Shown: positions 1 to 6,032 of the stretch, piece by piece | Position numbering within the stretch: the first letter of the stretch is position 1 | How the letters are laid out: each line of letters begins with the position of its first letter | Made by a program: the position numbers and the translations under genes | NCBI GenBank assembly: GCA_002293275.1 | Contig: DBCX01000001.1 | Span: 1 to 6,033, forward strand | Length of the DNA: 6,033 nt | Direction of reading: 5' to 3' | From: Cyanobacteria bacterium UBA947 | GTDB lineage: Bacteria; Cyanobacteriota; Vampirovibrionia; Gastranaerophilales; Gastranaerophilaceae | Notes under the pieces: generated by a model | The model's database searches: none | Told to the model about the DNA's origin: nothing | The model's input: the letters and a program-made list of their open reading frames with translations, nothing else

Positions 1-28
1 CCAAGGTGAATAATTGAGCTGGTGACAA
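1..28 (-). CDS. Possible start of a sixth operon gene, cut by the window edge
   Basis: Downstream of the last permease a TTG codon at 28-26 is preceded by AAAGGA (40-35) with a six-base spacer, a good ribosome-binding arrangement. The frame reads (M)SPAQLFTL and is open to the window edge. It starts 28 bases after the permease stop, consistent with operon continuation. A second open frame from a TTG further upstream (about 46-44) reads (M)RERIFLVTSSIIHL, so the true frame is uncertain. Only nine codons are visible, so no function can be assigned, and the call rests on the ribosome site and spacing alone. Confidence 0.25.
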
Positions 29-44
29 GAAAAATCCTTTCGCG

Positions 45-75
45 CAAACGTAAGGTTCAATCGAGCTTGCGTTTG
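45..75. repeat. Inverted repeat spanning the stop codon of the last permease
   Basis: CAAACGTAAG (45-54) and CTTGCGTTTG (66-75) are complementary at nine of ten positions with an 11-base loop. In the operon mRNA the mismatch is C-A. The stop codon (57-59) lies in the loop. No T-tract follows directly; the nearest run is TTTTT at 30-34. This is therefore not a normal terminator, but it could be a hairpin between the last permease and a following gene. Confidence 0.35.
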
Positions 76-1181
76 AATATCCAAGCCGCCAGCGAGAGCG
101 TCACGGCCGAAATACACAATAGCGGAATAATATTTAAAACGATATCTGCAGCGTGCATTCCCTTGAAAATAATCCCTTTTGTAAGCAGCATAAAAAACCT
201 CACCGGGTTAAGCCAGGTTAAATGCTGGAAAAACAACGGCATATCTTCAATCGGAGAGATGAATCCCGATATCAAGATAGCCGGAGCCTGAAATGTAAAC
301 ACCCCCAAGATTGCCTGCTGCTGGGTTTTGCAAAGCGATGAAATAAACAAACCAACCCCTGTTATAGAAAGCAACGCCGCGATAACTGATATTAAAAACC
401 AGAAAAGCGACCCCACAAACGGTATCTTGAAAAATATCATACATGCAGAAATCATAATCAGCGTCATTATTACAGAAATTATCATAGGCGGAATGGTTTT
501 GCCTACAAGGATTTCAAATGATGTAAGCGGGCTCACAATAAGCTGGTCAAATGTTCCCAGCTCCCTCTCGCGGGCAATGGAAAGCGCCGTGAGCATAAGC
601 GTTATTACAAGCGCAAGAATCGTAATAATCGAGCCGAGCATATACCATTTGTAATCAAGATTTGGATTGAACCAGTTTCTCACAATAGCGTTTATCGAGG
701 CCCCTTGGTTTTGCGTCGGGCAGGAGGTCAGCCCAACCGGATTTGCAAGCGTGAAACCCGCTATAATCTGACTGGCGTAAGAACCCGCAATCGCCGCGGA
801 GTTGGTCTGGCGGCCGTCAACGATAACCTGAACGTTTGGGCTCTGGCCGCGCCGCAGCTTTGTTGCAAAATCATTGTTTATCTCGAGCGCCATTTGGACT
901 TTCTGGGTTTCAATCTCATGCTTGACCTCCTGTTCGTTATTTACATAAATCATATGCCGAAACCAGCGCGAATCTCTGAAATGCGACACGAGTTCGCGCG
1001 ATTCGAGGGTATTACTCCTGTCCAAAACAGCCACATTTATATTTTTAACCTCCATAGTTAGCGCGTTTGCAAAAATAATCAACTGCAAAAGCGGAGGCAC
1101 GACAATAACCATCCTGCTTTTCGGGTCTTTCCAGATTGTCAGAAATTCTTTTTTTATTAAAGCTAATAACCGTCCGTTCAC
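57..1181 (-). CDS. ybhR: YbhR-like ABC-2 type permease, GTG start
   Basis: This 374-residue inner-membrane permease is the second half of the permease heterodimer. Positions count from the GTG at 1181. The start LLALIKKEFLTIWKDPKSR parallels the upstream permease. A first membrane helix spans about 22-41 and an extracytoplasmic domain about 45-178, containing VIVDGRQTNSA (119-129) and VRNWFNPNLDYKWY (167-180). About five helices follow near 180-203, 228-251, 258-282, 291-309 and 349-368. The motifs ARERELGTFDQLIVSPLT (203-220) and SSLCKTQQQA (281-290) correspond closely to E. coli YbhR. The frame stays open upstream to an ATG at 1274, but that would add 31 non-homologous residues lying over the previous gene. 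The GTG fits family length, has GAGG five bases upstream, and forms a GTGA overlap with the previous stop, so I chose it. The gene ends in the basic tail FKRKLD. Confidence 0.94.
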   Translation of the reverse strand: MNGRLLALIKKEFLTIWKDPKSRMVIVVPPLLQLIIFANALTMEVKNINVAVLDRSNTLESRELVSHFRDSRWFRHMIYVNNEQEVKHEIETQKVQMALEINNDFATKLRRGQSPNVQVIVDGRQTNSAAIAGSYASQIIAGFTLANPVGLTSCPTQNQGASINAIVRNWFNPNLDYKWYMLGSIITILALVITLMLTALSIARERELGTFDQLIVSPLTSFEILVGKTIPPMIISVIMTLIMISACMIFFKIPFVGSLFWFLISVIAALLSITGVGLFISSLCKTQQQAILGVFTFQAPAILISGFISPIEDMPLFFQHLTWLNPVRFFMLLTKGIIFKGMHAADIVLNIIPLLCISAVTLSLAAWIFKRKLD

Positions 1182-2284
1182 TCGAGCCTCATCATTGTTT
1201 TGTTGTAAACCGCCACGTACAAAATCACGCCCAGTGCAATTAGATATATTGAATTTATTAAAACAATATACCAAATTGTTCCGGCTAAAAATTCACTCAG
1301 GATAAAAGTCACAAAGTACCGCGTCGGTATTATATATGTACACCACTGGAATATCTCCGGCATGGAATTTATCGGGAACGTCAAACCTGACAGCATAAGC
1401 GCCGGTAAGTAACCGATTGAAAGCGCTGTCTGGCTTGCAAGAAACTGGTCTTTAAGGTTTGTGGAGATAAACAGCCCGACACCCATACACGCGAACAAAA
1501 ATAATGCGCTCACGCTGAACAGTACCGTCAGACTGCCATGGAACGGGATTCCAAACACTACAATACACATAAAGACGCTAAAAAACATTGACATCATGCC
1601 CAAAACAAAATAGGGGATATATTTGCCGAGTACTATGTGTATTTTTTTAACTCCCGTACCTAAAAGCGCCTCCATTGTGCCGCGCTCCCATTCTCGCGCA
1701 ACGACAAGCGCCGTGAGCAAAATCCCGATTAGCGTCATTGTGACCGCGATCGAGCCGGGCAAAATAAAATAGTGGCTGTTTATTTCCTGATTGTACCAGT
1801 AGCGAAGCTCGGCATTCACAGGCGCGCGTCTTATCGAACCGGAGTATTTACTTGTTGAGAGCCATATATTTGCAATTTCCAGCGGATAGCCCAGTGCCAA
1901 ACTTGCGGTATTTGTTTCGCTTCCGTCTGTTATCACCAGCATATCGCCGGGTTTGCCCTGCGAAAGTTTGCGCGAAAAATCGTTTGGAATAATCACGGCC
2001 CCTCGCAGTTTCGAGCGCACAATATCCTCGTACATAAGCTCTTTATCAGAATAAATAACGGCATTCACGTAATTGCTTTGGCTGAATGATTTGATTAGTG
2101 TTTGGACTTCTAAGGCGGGGTCGTCATTTTTTATGCCGAGGGTGACTTTGACGGTATCGAGGTTAATCGCGTACATATAAAGCAACAGCAGCATAAGCGG
2201 CATCACAAACGCAATAATAATACTGCTCGGGTCGCGAACTATCTGGAAAAATTCTTTTTTTATCAACGCAAACAGAATTTTCAT
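1178..2284 (-). CDS. ybhS: YbhS-like ABC-2 type permease
   Basis: This 368-residue inner-membrane permease would form the translocation path with the downstream permease. It has the ABC-2 layout: an amphipathic start (LIKKEFFQIVRDPSS), a first membrane helix at about 21-40, a large extracytoplasmic domain at about 41-172 containing VITDGSETNTA (117-127), then about five helices near 173-197, 221-245, 251-275, 283-303 and 336-360. The motif VAREWERGTMEALL (195-208) after the second helix is the conserved cytoplasmic coupling element of YbhS/YhhJ-type permeases, and YIIPTRYFV (317-325) is also family-typical. Length equals the usual family size. The start is supported by GAGG seven bases upstream and by the ATGA overlap with the ATPase stop. 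It ends in MMRLE, where the GTGA overlap starts the next gene. In E. coli, YbhFSR has been linked to export of cefoperazone, chloramphenicol and tetracycline. The substrate here cannot be read from the sequence. Confidence 0.95.
   Translation of the reverse strand: MKILFALIKKEFFQIVRDPSSIIIAFVMPLMLLLLYMYAINLDTVKVTLGIKNDDPALEVQTLIKSFSQSNYVNAVIYSDKELMYEDIVRSKLRGAVIIPNDFSRKLSQGKPGDMLVITDGSETNTASLALGYPLEIANIWLSTSKYSGSIRRAPVNAELRYWYNQEINSHYFILPGSIAVTMTLIGILLTALVVAREWERGTMEALLGTGVKKIHIVLGKYIPYFVLGMMSMFFSVFMCIVVFGIPFHGSLTVLFSVSALFLFACMGVGLFISTNLKDQFLASQTALSIGYLPALMLSGLTFPINSMPEIFQWCTYIIPTRYFVTFILSEFLAGTIWYIVLINSIYLIALGVILYVAVYNKTMMRLE
1187..1190 (-). promoter_or_regulatory. Ribosome site for the GTG start of the second permease
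   Basis: GAGG lies inside the last codons of the first permease, five bases upstream of the GTG at 1181. Together with the GTGA overlap it decides the start of the second permease over the more distant upstream ATG. Confidence 0.6.
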
Positions 2285-3732
2285 TTTGCGGCCTCGATAA
2301 GATTAATAAACGCTTCTTCCATTGTAACTGCGCGGGCGTTTTCTTTAAGCTCTTGCGGGGTGCCGACCGCTATTGTCTCACCGTTGAAAAAAAGGCTTAT
2401 GCGGTCGCAATACTCCGCCTCGTCCATAAAGTGCGTTGTAACGAGTATCGTAACCCCTTTTTTTGCAAGCGCTCTGATGTGGTTCCAAAACCCCTTACGC
2501 GTGATAACGTCAACGCCGGATGTCGGTTCGTCAAGAAATAACACGGGCGGATTATGAATCAGCGCGCAAGCCATAGAGAGCCGCTGTTTATAACCAAGCG
2601 GCAATTCGCCGGAGTTCCGGTCGATGTATTTTTCAAACTCGAACACCCGTATAATTTCATCAATCCTGTTTTTTTGTTCTTCTTTATTCAAACCGTAAAC
2701 CCCGGCGAAAAATTCCAGATTCTGGCGCAGGGTTAAATTCCCGTACAGCGAAAATTTTTGCGCCATGTACCCAAGATGCGAGCGTGCCTTTGAGGGGTTT
2801 TCTCTGATATCAACGCCCATAATCTCTGCTGTACCTTCGGTTGGCGTACTGAGCCCGCACATCATCTTGAACGATGTTGATTTGCCCGCGCCGTTAGGAC
2901 CCAAAAGCCCAAAGATTTCACCCTCTTTTATGCAGAAAGAATTTTTCTTAACCGCATAAAAATCGCCGTATTTTTTTACCAAATCACACGCCTCGACAGG
3001 AAATTCAACACCGGAGCTTTGTTTTTTGTAAGCTTTTGCAATAGGGGAGTCCTCCTTTTTATAGCCGCCCATGAAGTCGACTACGTGTTGTTCGAACTCC
3101 TGTGACGAGACGCCAAGCTGCTGCGGTTTGCCGTTGAAGATTATTTTCCCCTCGTTCATAACCACAGCCGTATCGAAACTGTGCGCCTCGTCAAGGTAGG
3201 CTGTTGACCAAATAACAGTCGTGTCTTGCGCTGAAAAATCCCTGACAAGTTTCATCAACTCTCTGCGCGAAACAGGGTCAACCCCAACCGAGGGCTCGTC
3301 AAGCACAAGCAACTCGGGCGAGCCCATCAGCGCACAAGCCAGCCCCAGCTTCTGTTTCATCCCGCCGGAAAGGTCGCCTGCAAGCCTGCCCTTAAATTCT
3401 GCAAGGTTTGTAAACTCCAAAAGTTTTTCAAAATCGTGCGGCACATCTTTTAATTCAGCATAAAGTTCGAGGTTCTGGATTACGGTCAAATCCTCATACA
3501 GCCCGAACTTCTGCGGCATATAACCGAATTTTTTAGCCGCTATATCTATTTGGCCCGAATCGGGAAGCAAAAGCCCTGTAATCAGCCGCAGCAGTGTTGT
3601 CTTACCCGCGCCGTCAGCACCGATAATTCCTGTTATCGTTCCTTTTTCAATATCTAACGACAACCCGTCCACCGCTGCGGCGCCGGCAAAAGTCTTAGTC
3701 AGATTCTTTAACTTTACTGCGTATGTCTGCAT
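2281..3732 (-). CDS. ybhF: YbhF-like tandem ABC ATPase (two nucleotide-binding domains)
   Basis: This cytoplasmic ATPase of 483 residues powers the two permeases. Positions here count from the ATG at 3732. Domain 1 has Walker A GADGAGKT (38-45), Q-loop MPQKFGLYEDLT (72-83), signature LSGGMKQ (121-127) and Walker B with D145-E146. Its switch-histidine position is alanine (STAYLDEA, A178). Domain 2 has Walker A GPNGAGKS (278-285), Q-loop MAQKFSLYGNLT, a degenerate signature LPLGYKQ (377-383), Walker B with D401-E402 and the switch histidine H434 in TTHFMDEAEYCDRI. These match E. coli YbhF domain by domain. YbhF is about 578 residues, and the difference lies mostly in a much shorter linker between the domains. 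The ATG at 3747 would add five residues (MRAIS) but has no ribosome site. The ATG at 3732 has GAGAG eight bases upstream and aligns better with the YbhF start. The gene overlaps the adaptor by 38 bp and the next permease as ATGA. Confidence 0.96.
   Translation of the reverse strand: MQTYAVKLKNLTKTFAGAAAVDGLSLDIEKGTITGIIGADGAGKTTLLRLITGLLLPDSGQIDIAAKKFGYMPQKFGLYEDLTVIQNLELYAELKDVPHDFEKLLEFTNLAEFKGRLAGDLSGGMKQKLGLACALMGSPELLVLDEPSVGVDPVSRRELMKLVRDFSAQDTTVIWSTAYLDEAHSFDTAVVMNEGKIIFNGKPQQLGVSSQEFEQHVVDFMGGYKKEDSPIAKAYKKQSSGVEFPVEACDLVKKYGDFYAVKKNSFCIKEGEIFGLLGPNGAGKSTSFKMMCGLSTPTEGTAEIMGVDIRENPSKARSHLGYMAQKFSLYGNLTLRQNLEFFAGVYGLNKEEQKNRIDEIIRVFEFEKYIDRNSGELPLGYKQRLSMACALIHNPPVLFLDEPTSGVDVITRKGFWNHIRALAKKGVTILVTTHFMDEAEYCDRISLFFNGETIAVGTPQELKENARAVTMEEAFINLIEAAK
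2292..2295 (-). promoter_or_regulatory. Ribosome site for the first permease
   Basis: GAGG lies in the last codons of the ATPase gene, seven bases before the ATG at 2284 that overlaps the ATPase stop. It supports this start and coupled translation. Confidence 0.55.
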
Positions 3733-4582
3733 CGATATCGCTCTCATTTAAATTAATTTTCACAGTGGTTGGCATACCCTGTCGCAAAAATTTATCATCC
3801 TCGAACACATAAACCCGGATTCTGTAAACCAAATCAGTGCGTAAGTCTTCGGTCTGGACGGTTTTTGGCGTAAATTCCGCAACAGGCGAAATATAACCGA
3901 CCCAGCCCGTGTATTCGCGTTTTTTGCCGGTATCAGGGTCGACGCTGTCCGTTAAAACTTTCGCTTTCATACCGTATTTTACGTTCCCCAGATGTTTTTC
4001 AGCCACATAGGTGCGAATCCAAATAGGTTTATCTTTTGCCATGGTATAAACCGGCTGACCTTGCGCTATAACCGCGCCGGGCTCTTGAACGCGTGTCATA
4101 ATAATCCCCGCCGCAGGCGCGTAAACCCTTGTATAGTCCAACTGGTTCTTTGCAAAATCCAGCGAAGAAACAGCCGACTTATGCGCGGCCGCTGACTCGT
4201 TACGGTTGTTTGTCAAAGTGTCGCAATCTTGTTTGGAAACAGTATTGTCAGAGCACAACGGCGTTTGACGGTCGTAAAGCATTTGGGAATTGTCTTTTAC
4301 CGCAAGGGTTCTGGACACTTCCGAAATACTTTTTTCGTAATTTGCTTTGTAATCGCGCTCATCCAAAATCGCCACAAGCTCACCCGGCTCAACAGAATCC
4401 CCCTCCTCTTTGAACATCTCTTTTATTATGCCGTTAATTTGAAAACTTAAATCGACCTGACGAATCTCTATGTTGCCAAAAAGCGTCAATTCATTAATAT
4501 GTTTTTGTTTAAAAATCCGTATTCCCAACATAAGAGCGCAAATAACAAATAAAATCGCAAATACTGTCAACTTTTTCTTCAT
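3695..4582 (-). CDS. ybhG: YbhG-like HlyD-family periplasmic adaptor (membrane fusion protein)
   Basis: This 295-residue adaptor links the inner-membrane ABC transporter to the outer-membrane channel. Residues 5-21 form one hydrophobic anchor helix, followed by a periplasmic body. The two lipoyl half-motifs are near 38-76 (ending GELVAILDERDY) and 151-182 (RVYAPAAGIIMTRV through GQPVYTMA). The helical hairpin lies between them at about 77-150. Its tip carries R105, L109 and S116, which fit the R-x3-L-x6-S motif of TolC-docking adaptors. The segment AEFTPKTVQTEDLRTDLVYR (235-254) is characteristic of YbhG-type proteins. E. coli YbhG is about 332 residues as recalled, so this hairpin appears shorter. 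Cysteines 110 and 120 lie at the tip. Translation probably couples to the channel gene through the ATGA overlap, with a GGGGG ribosome site six bases upstream inside the channel's last codons. The last 12 or so residues overlap the ATPase start and lie beyond the conserved core. Confidence 0.95.
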   Translation of the reverse strand: MKKKLTVFAILFVICALMLGIRIFKQKHINELTLFGNIEIRQVDLSFQINGIIKEMFKEEGDSVEPGELVAILDERDYKANYEKSISEVSRTLAVKDNSQMLYDRQTPLCSDNTVSKQDCDTLTNNRNESAAAHKSAVSSLDFAKNQLDYTRVYAPAAGIIMTRVQEPGAVIAQGQPVYTMAKDKPIWIRTYVAEKHLGNVKYGMKAKVLTDSVDPDTGKKREYTGWVGYISPVAEFTPKTVQTEDLRTDLVYRIRVYVFEDDKFLRQGMPTTVKINLNESDIDADIRSKVKESD

Positions 4583-5865
4583 ATTTTGCCCCCTGCCGCC
4601 TTGTAAAGCGTCAAATAATTAACCAAACGTGTGGTTTTGGTTTGGATTTGCGCCTGCCGCATGTTTAAAAGCAATTGTTCCGCTGCCAGCAAATCGGGAT
4701 ACGAAATAACGCCGCGCTTGAATTTTTTGTCAGAATCCGCAAAATCACGCGTTTGAAACCGCAATTTTTCGATTGTATTGTTGTCGATATTAGTGTCAAC
4801 TTTTATTATCACAAGCGCGTCATTAACCTCTTTGACCGCAATCAAATCGGTCTGCCTGTAAGCCTCAAACAACTGTTCATAGCGCGCTTTGTTAATTTTC
4901 AGGTTGGCAACCTTTGCGCCGCCAACAAAAATATCTTGTGTTGCGCCAGCAAGAATCGTTGCAATTGTCTTATCCCAGTTGAAAAACGAGCCGGGCAACA
5001 ATGTATTGAACGCCAAAATCCCGATTATATTAAACGACGGCAGAAACTCTTTTCGTGCGACGCGCACATTAATTTTGGCCATTTCAAGCTGTTTTTCGGC
5101 CGCAAGCACATCCGGCCGTGAAAAAATTATATCGGATGAAATCGTATCTGGGATGCGCTCGCAATACTCGAATGTCTCAAGCTTGCCGCGATGGATTTGG
5201 CCGCCGGGTGTGCGCCCCAGTAAAACCGAAAACTGTGTCAAGGCGGTTTCGCGCTGCTTGCAAAGATCGCATAATGTATTTTTAGAGGTTTCAAGTTTTT
5301 TTTTGGCTGCGTTCAATGCCGCGTGGTCGATAACGCCTTGGTTATAACTCTTTTGTGCACGGTTCACGAGTTCCTCATCAAGCGTAACAACCTTGGCCTG
5401 AGTGTCAATCAGGCCGTCATACTGGAGTAGATTTATATAAACCGTTGCAATGTCGCTTACAAGCGCGATTCGCACGGCTTGCTCTTGAAATTGCATCGAT
5501 TCATAAGCCTTCTTGGAGCTTTTTGTTCTGTCGCGGTTTTTCAGTAGAAAATCCGGTTCATAGCTTGCGACAAACGGCAAAACAAAAGCGTTTTGGCGCA
5601 TGGGCAGCTCATTAAATGACGGGATGTGGATACCTGCGTAGTTTGCACCCATACTCAAACGCGGGAGCTCTTTTGCAAAGGAAGCTTTGACATTGTTGCG
5701 GTATTCTTCCACCTGCCAGACAGCTTTTTGCAAATCGTGGTTGTTTTCCAGTCCCTCGCACACATAATTTGCAAGATAGGGGTCGTCAAATCGCTCGAAA
5801 AATTCCGCGGCTTGAACGTTTGAGGCAAAAAACAATATTAATAAAACCCTCAAGAATTTATTCAT
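4579..5865 (-). CDS. TolC/NodT-type outer-membrane efflux channel
   Basis: This 428-residue protein should form the trimeric outer-membrane and periplasmic exit duct of the pump. Residues 1-19 are a signal peptide (MNKF, a hydrophobic core, then NVQA before AEFF). The hallmark SRPDVLAAE of NodT/OprM-type outer-membrane factors lies at 249-257, and the protein ends in LYKAAGGKI, close to the LYKALGG ending typical of the family, so it looks complete. The two-fold family repeat is visible as YNQGVIDHAALNAA (174-187) and FKRGVISYPDLLAAE (382-396). Likely membrane beta-hairpins lie near 70-104 and 276-313. There is no lipobox cysteine after the signal peptide, although many NodT-type members are lipoproteins. 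The ATG at 5865 is the first possible start: an in-frame TAA lies at 5886-5884 with no start codon between. It is the first gene of the operon, and its stop overlaps the adaptor start as ATGA. Cysteines at 199 and 202 form a CDLC motif. Confidence 0.93.
   Translation of the reverse strand: MNKFLRVLLILFFASNVQAAEFFERFDDPYLANYVCEGLENNHDLQKAVWQVEEYRNNVKASFAKELPRLSMGANYAGIHIPSFNELPMRQNAFVLPFVASYEPDFLLKNRDRTKSSKKAYESMQFQEQAVRIALVSDIATVYINLLQYDGLIDTQAKVVTLDEELVNRAQKSYNQGVIDHAALNAAKKKLETSKNTLCDLCKQRETALTQFSVLLGRTPGGQIHRGKLETFEYCERIPDTISSDIIFSRPDVLAAEKQLEMAKINVRVARKEFLPSFNIIGILAFNTLLPGSFFNWDKTIATILAGATQDIFVGGAKVANLKINKARYEQLFEAYRQTDLIAVKEVNDALVIIKVDTNIDNNTIEKLRFQTRDFADSDKKFKRGVISYPDLLAAEQLLLNMRQAQIQTKTTRLVNYLTLYKAAGGKI
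4589..4594 (-). promoter_or_regulatory. Ribosome site for the adaptor gene
   Basis: AGGGGG lies within the Ala-Gly-Gly codons at the end of the channel gene, six bases before the ATG at 4582. It supports re-initiation at the ATGA overlap. Confidence 0.55.
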
Positions 5866-5871
5866 TACAAA

Positions 5872-5900
5872 TTTATATTGTAATTATAAATCGATGTCAA
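5872..5900 (-). promoter_or_regulatory. Sigma70-type promoter of the efflux operon
   Basis: Read on the minus strand, TTGACA (5900-5895) is followed by a 17-base spacer and TATAAA (5877-5872), a near-perfect housekeeping promoter. It points into the channel gene and is the best match in the upstream region. The -10 box ends only six bases before the ATG, so the predicted transcription start falls on the A at 5866 or the A of the start codon at 5865. This would give an mRNA with almost no leader. Confidence 0.72.
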
Positions 5901-5921
5901 TAACCCTACATACTCATAACC

Positions 5922-5945
5922 ACCTGTTGCACGTCCGACTCAGGT
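5922..5945. repeat. Inverted repeat upstream of the promoter, possible operator
   Basis: ACCTG at 5922-5926 and CAGGT at 5941-5945 form a 5-bp inverted repeat with a 14-bp spacer, about 21 bases upstream of the -35 box. Such a 24-bp dyad could bind a dimeric regulator, for example of the TetR type that controls the E. coli ybh locus. The arms are short, the inner bases are not symmetric, and no regulator gene is visible here. Confidence 0.25.
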
Positions 5946-6000
5946 TTAATTCTATTTTTTTTCTTAACCGAAAATTATAACCCCAAGAATAGACGATTGG

Positions 6001-6032
6001 ATTATTAAAAAAACAATATCTTTTTAAATAAT
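6001..6032. repeat. A/T-only inverted repeat at the right window edge
   Basis: The arms at 6001-6012 and 6021-6032 are 12 bases each with one mismatch, separated by an eight-base loop. They contain only A and T, so the hairpin would be weak. It could be part of a terminator for a gene beyond 6033 or simply AT-rich intergenic DNA. Confidence 0.3.

Noticed and set aside
705..1061. Plus-strand open frame of 118 codons opposite the second permease
   Set aside because: It is antisense to the conserved extracytoplasmic domain of the YbhR-like permease. The low-complexity basic protein has no family features.
1182..1274. ATG at 1274 as the start of the second permease
   Set aside because: It would add 31 residues without family similarity and a 97-bp overlap. 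The GTG at 1181 has a ribosome site, a GTGA overlap and the right length.
1149..2261. Runs of seven A (minus strand) at 1155-1149 and 2261-2255 near the starts of both permeases, as slippery or phase-variable sites
   Set aside because: Both encode the conserved Ile-Lys-Lys-Glu-Phe start motif shared by the paralogous permeases. The runs are short and the alternative frames offer no product.
4675..5347. Plus-strand open frames of 148 and 152 codons opposite the channel gene
   Set aside because: They lie wholly antisense to a well-supported gene, overlap each other in different frames, and show no recognisable domain or ribosome site.
5880..5889. TATAAT inside the spacer of the called promoter as the real -10 box
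   Set aside because: The matching -35 position reads ATGTAG, a poor match, whereas TTGACA with a 17-bp spacer to TATAAA is near-consensus.
5974..5979. A second -10-like TATAAT (minus strand) further upstream
   Set aside because: No reasonable -35 box lies 16-18 bases upstream (the hexamer there is ATCCAA), and no extended -10 TG is present, so it is probably AT-rich background.
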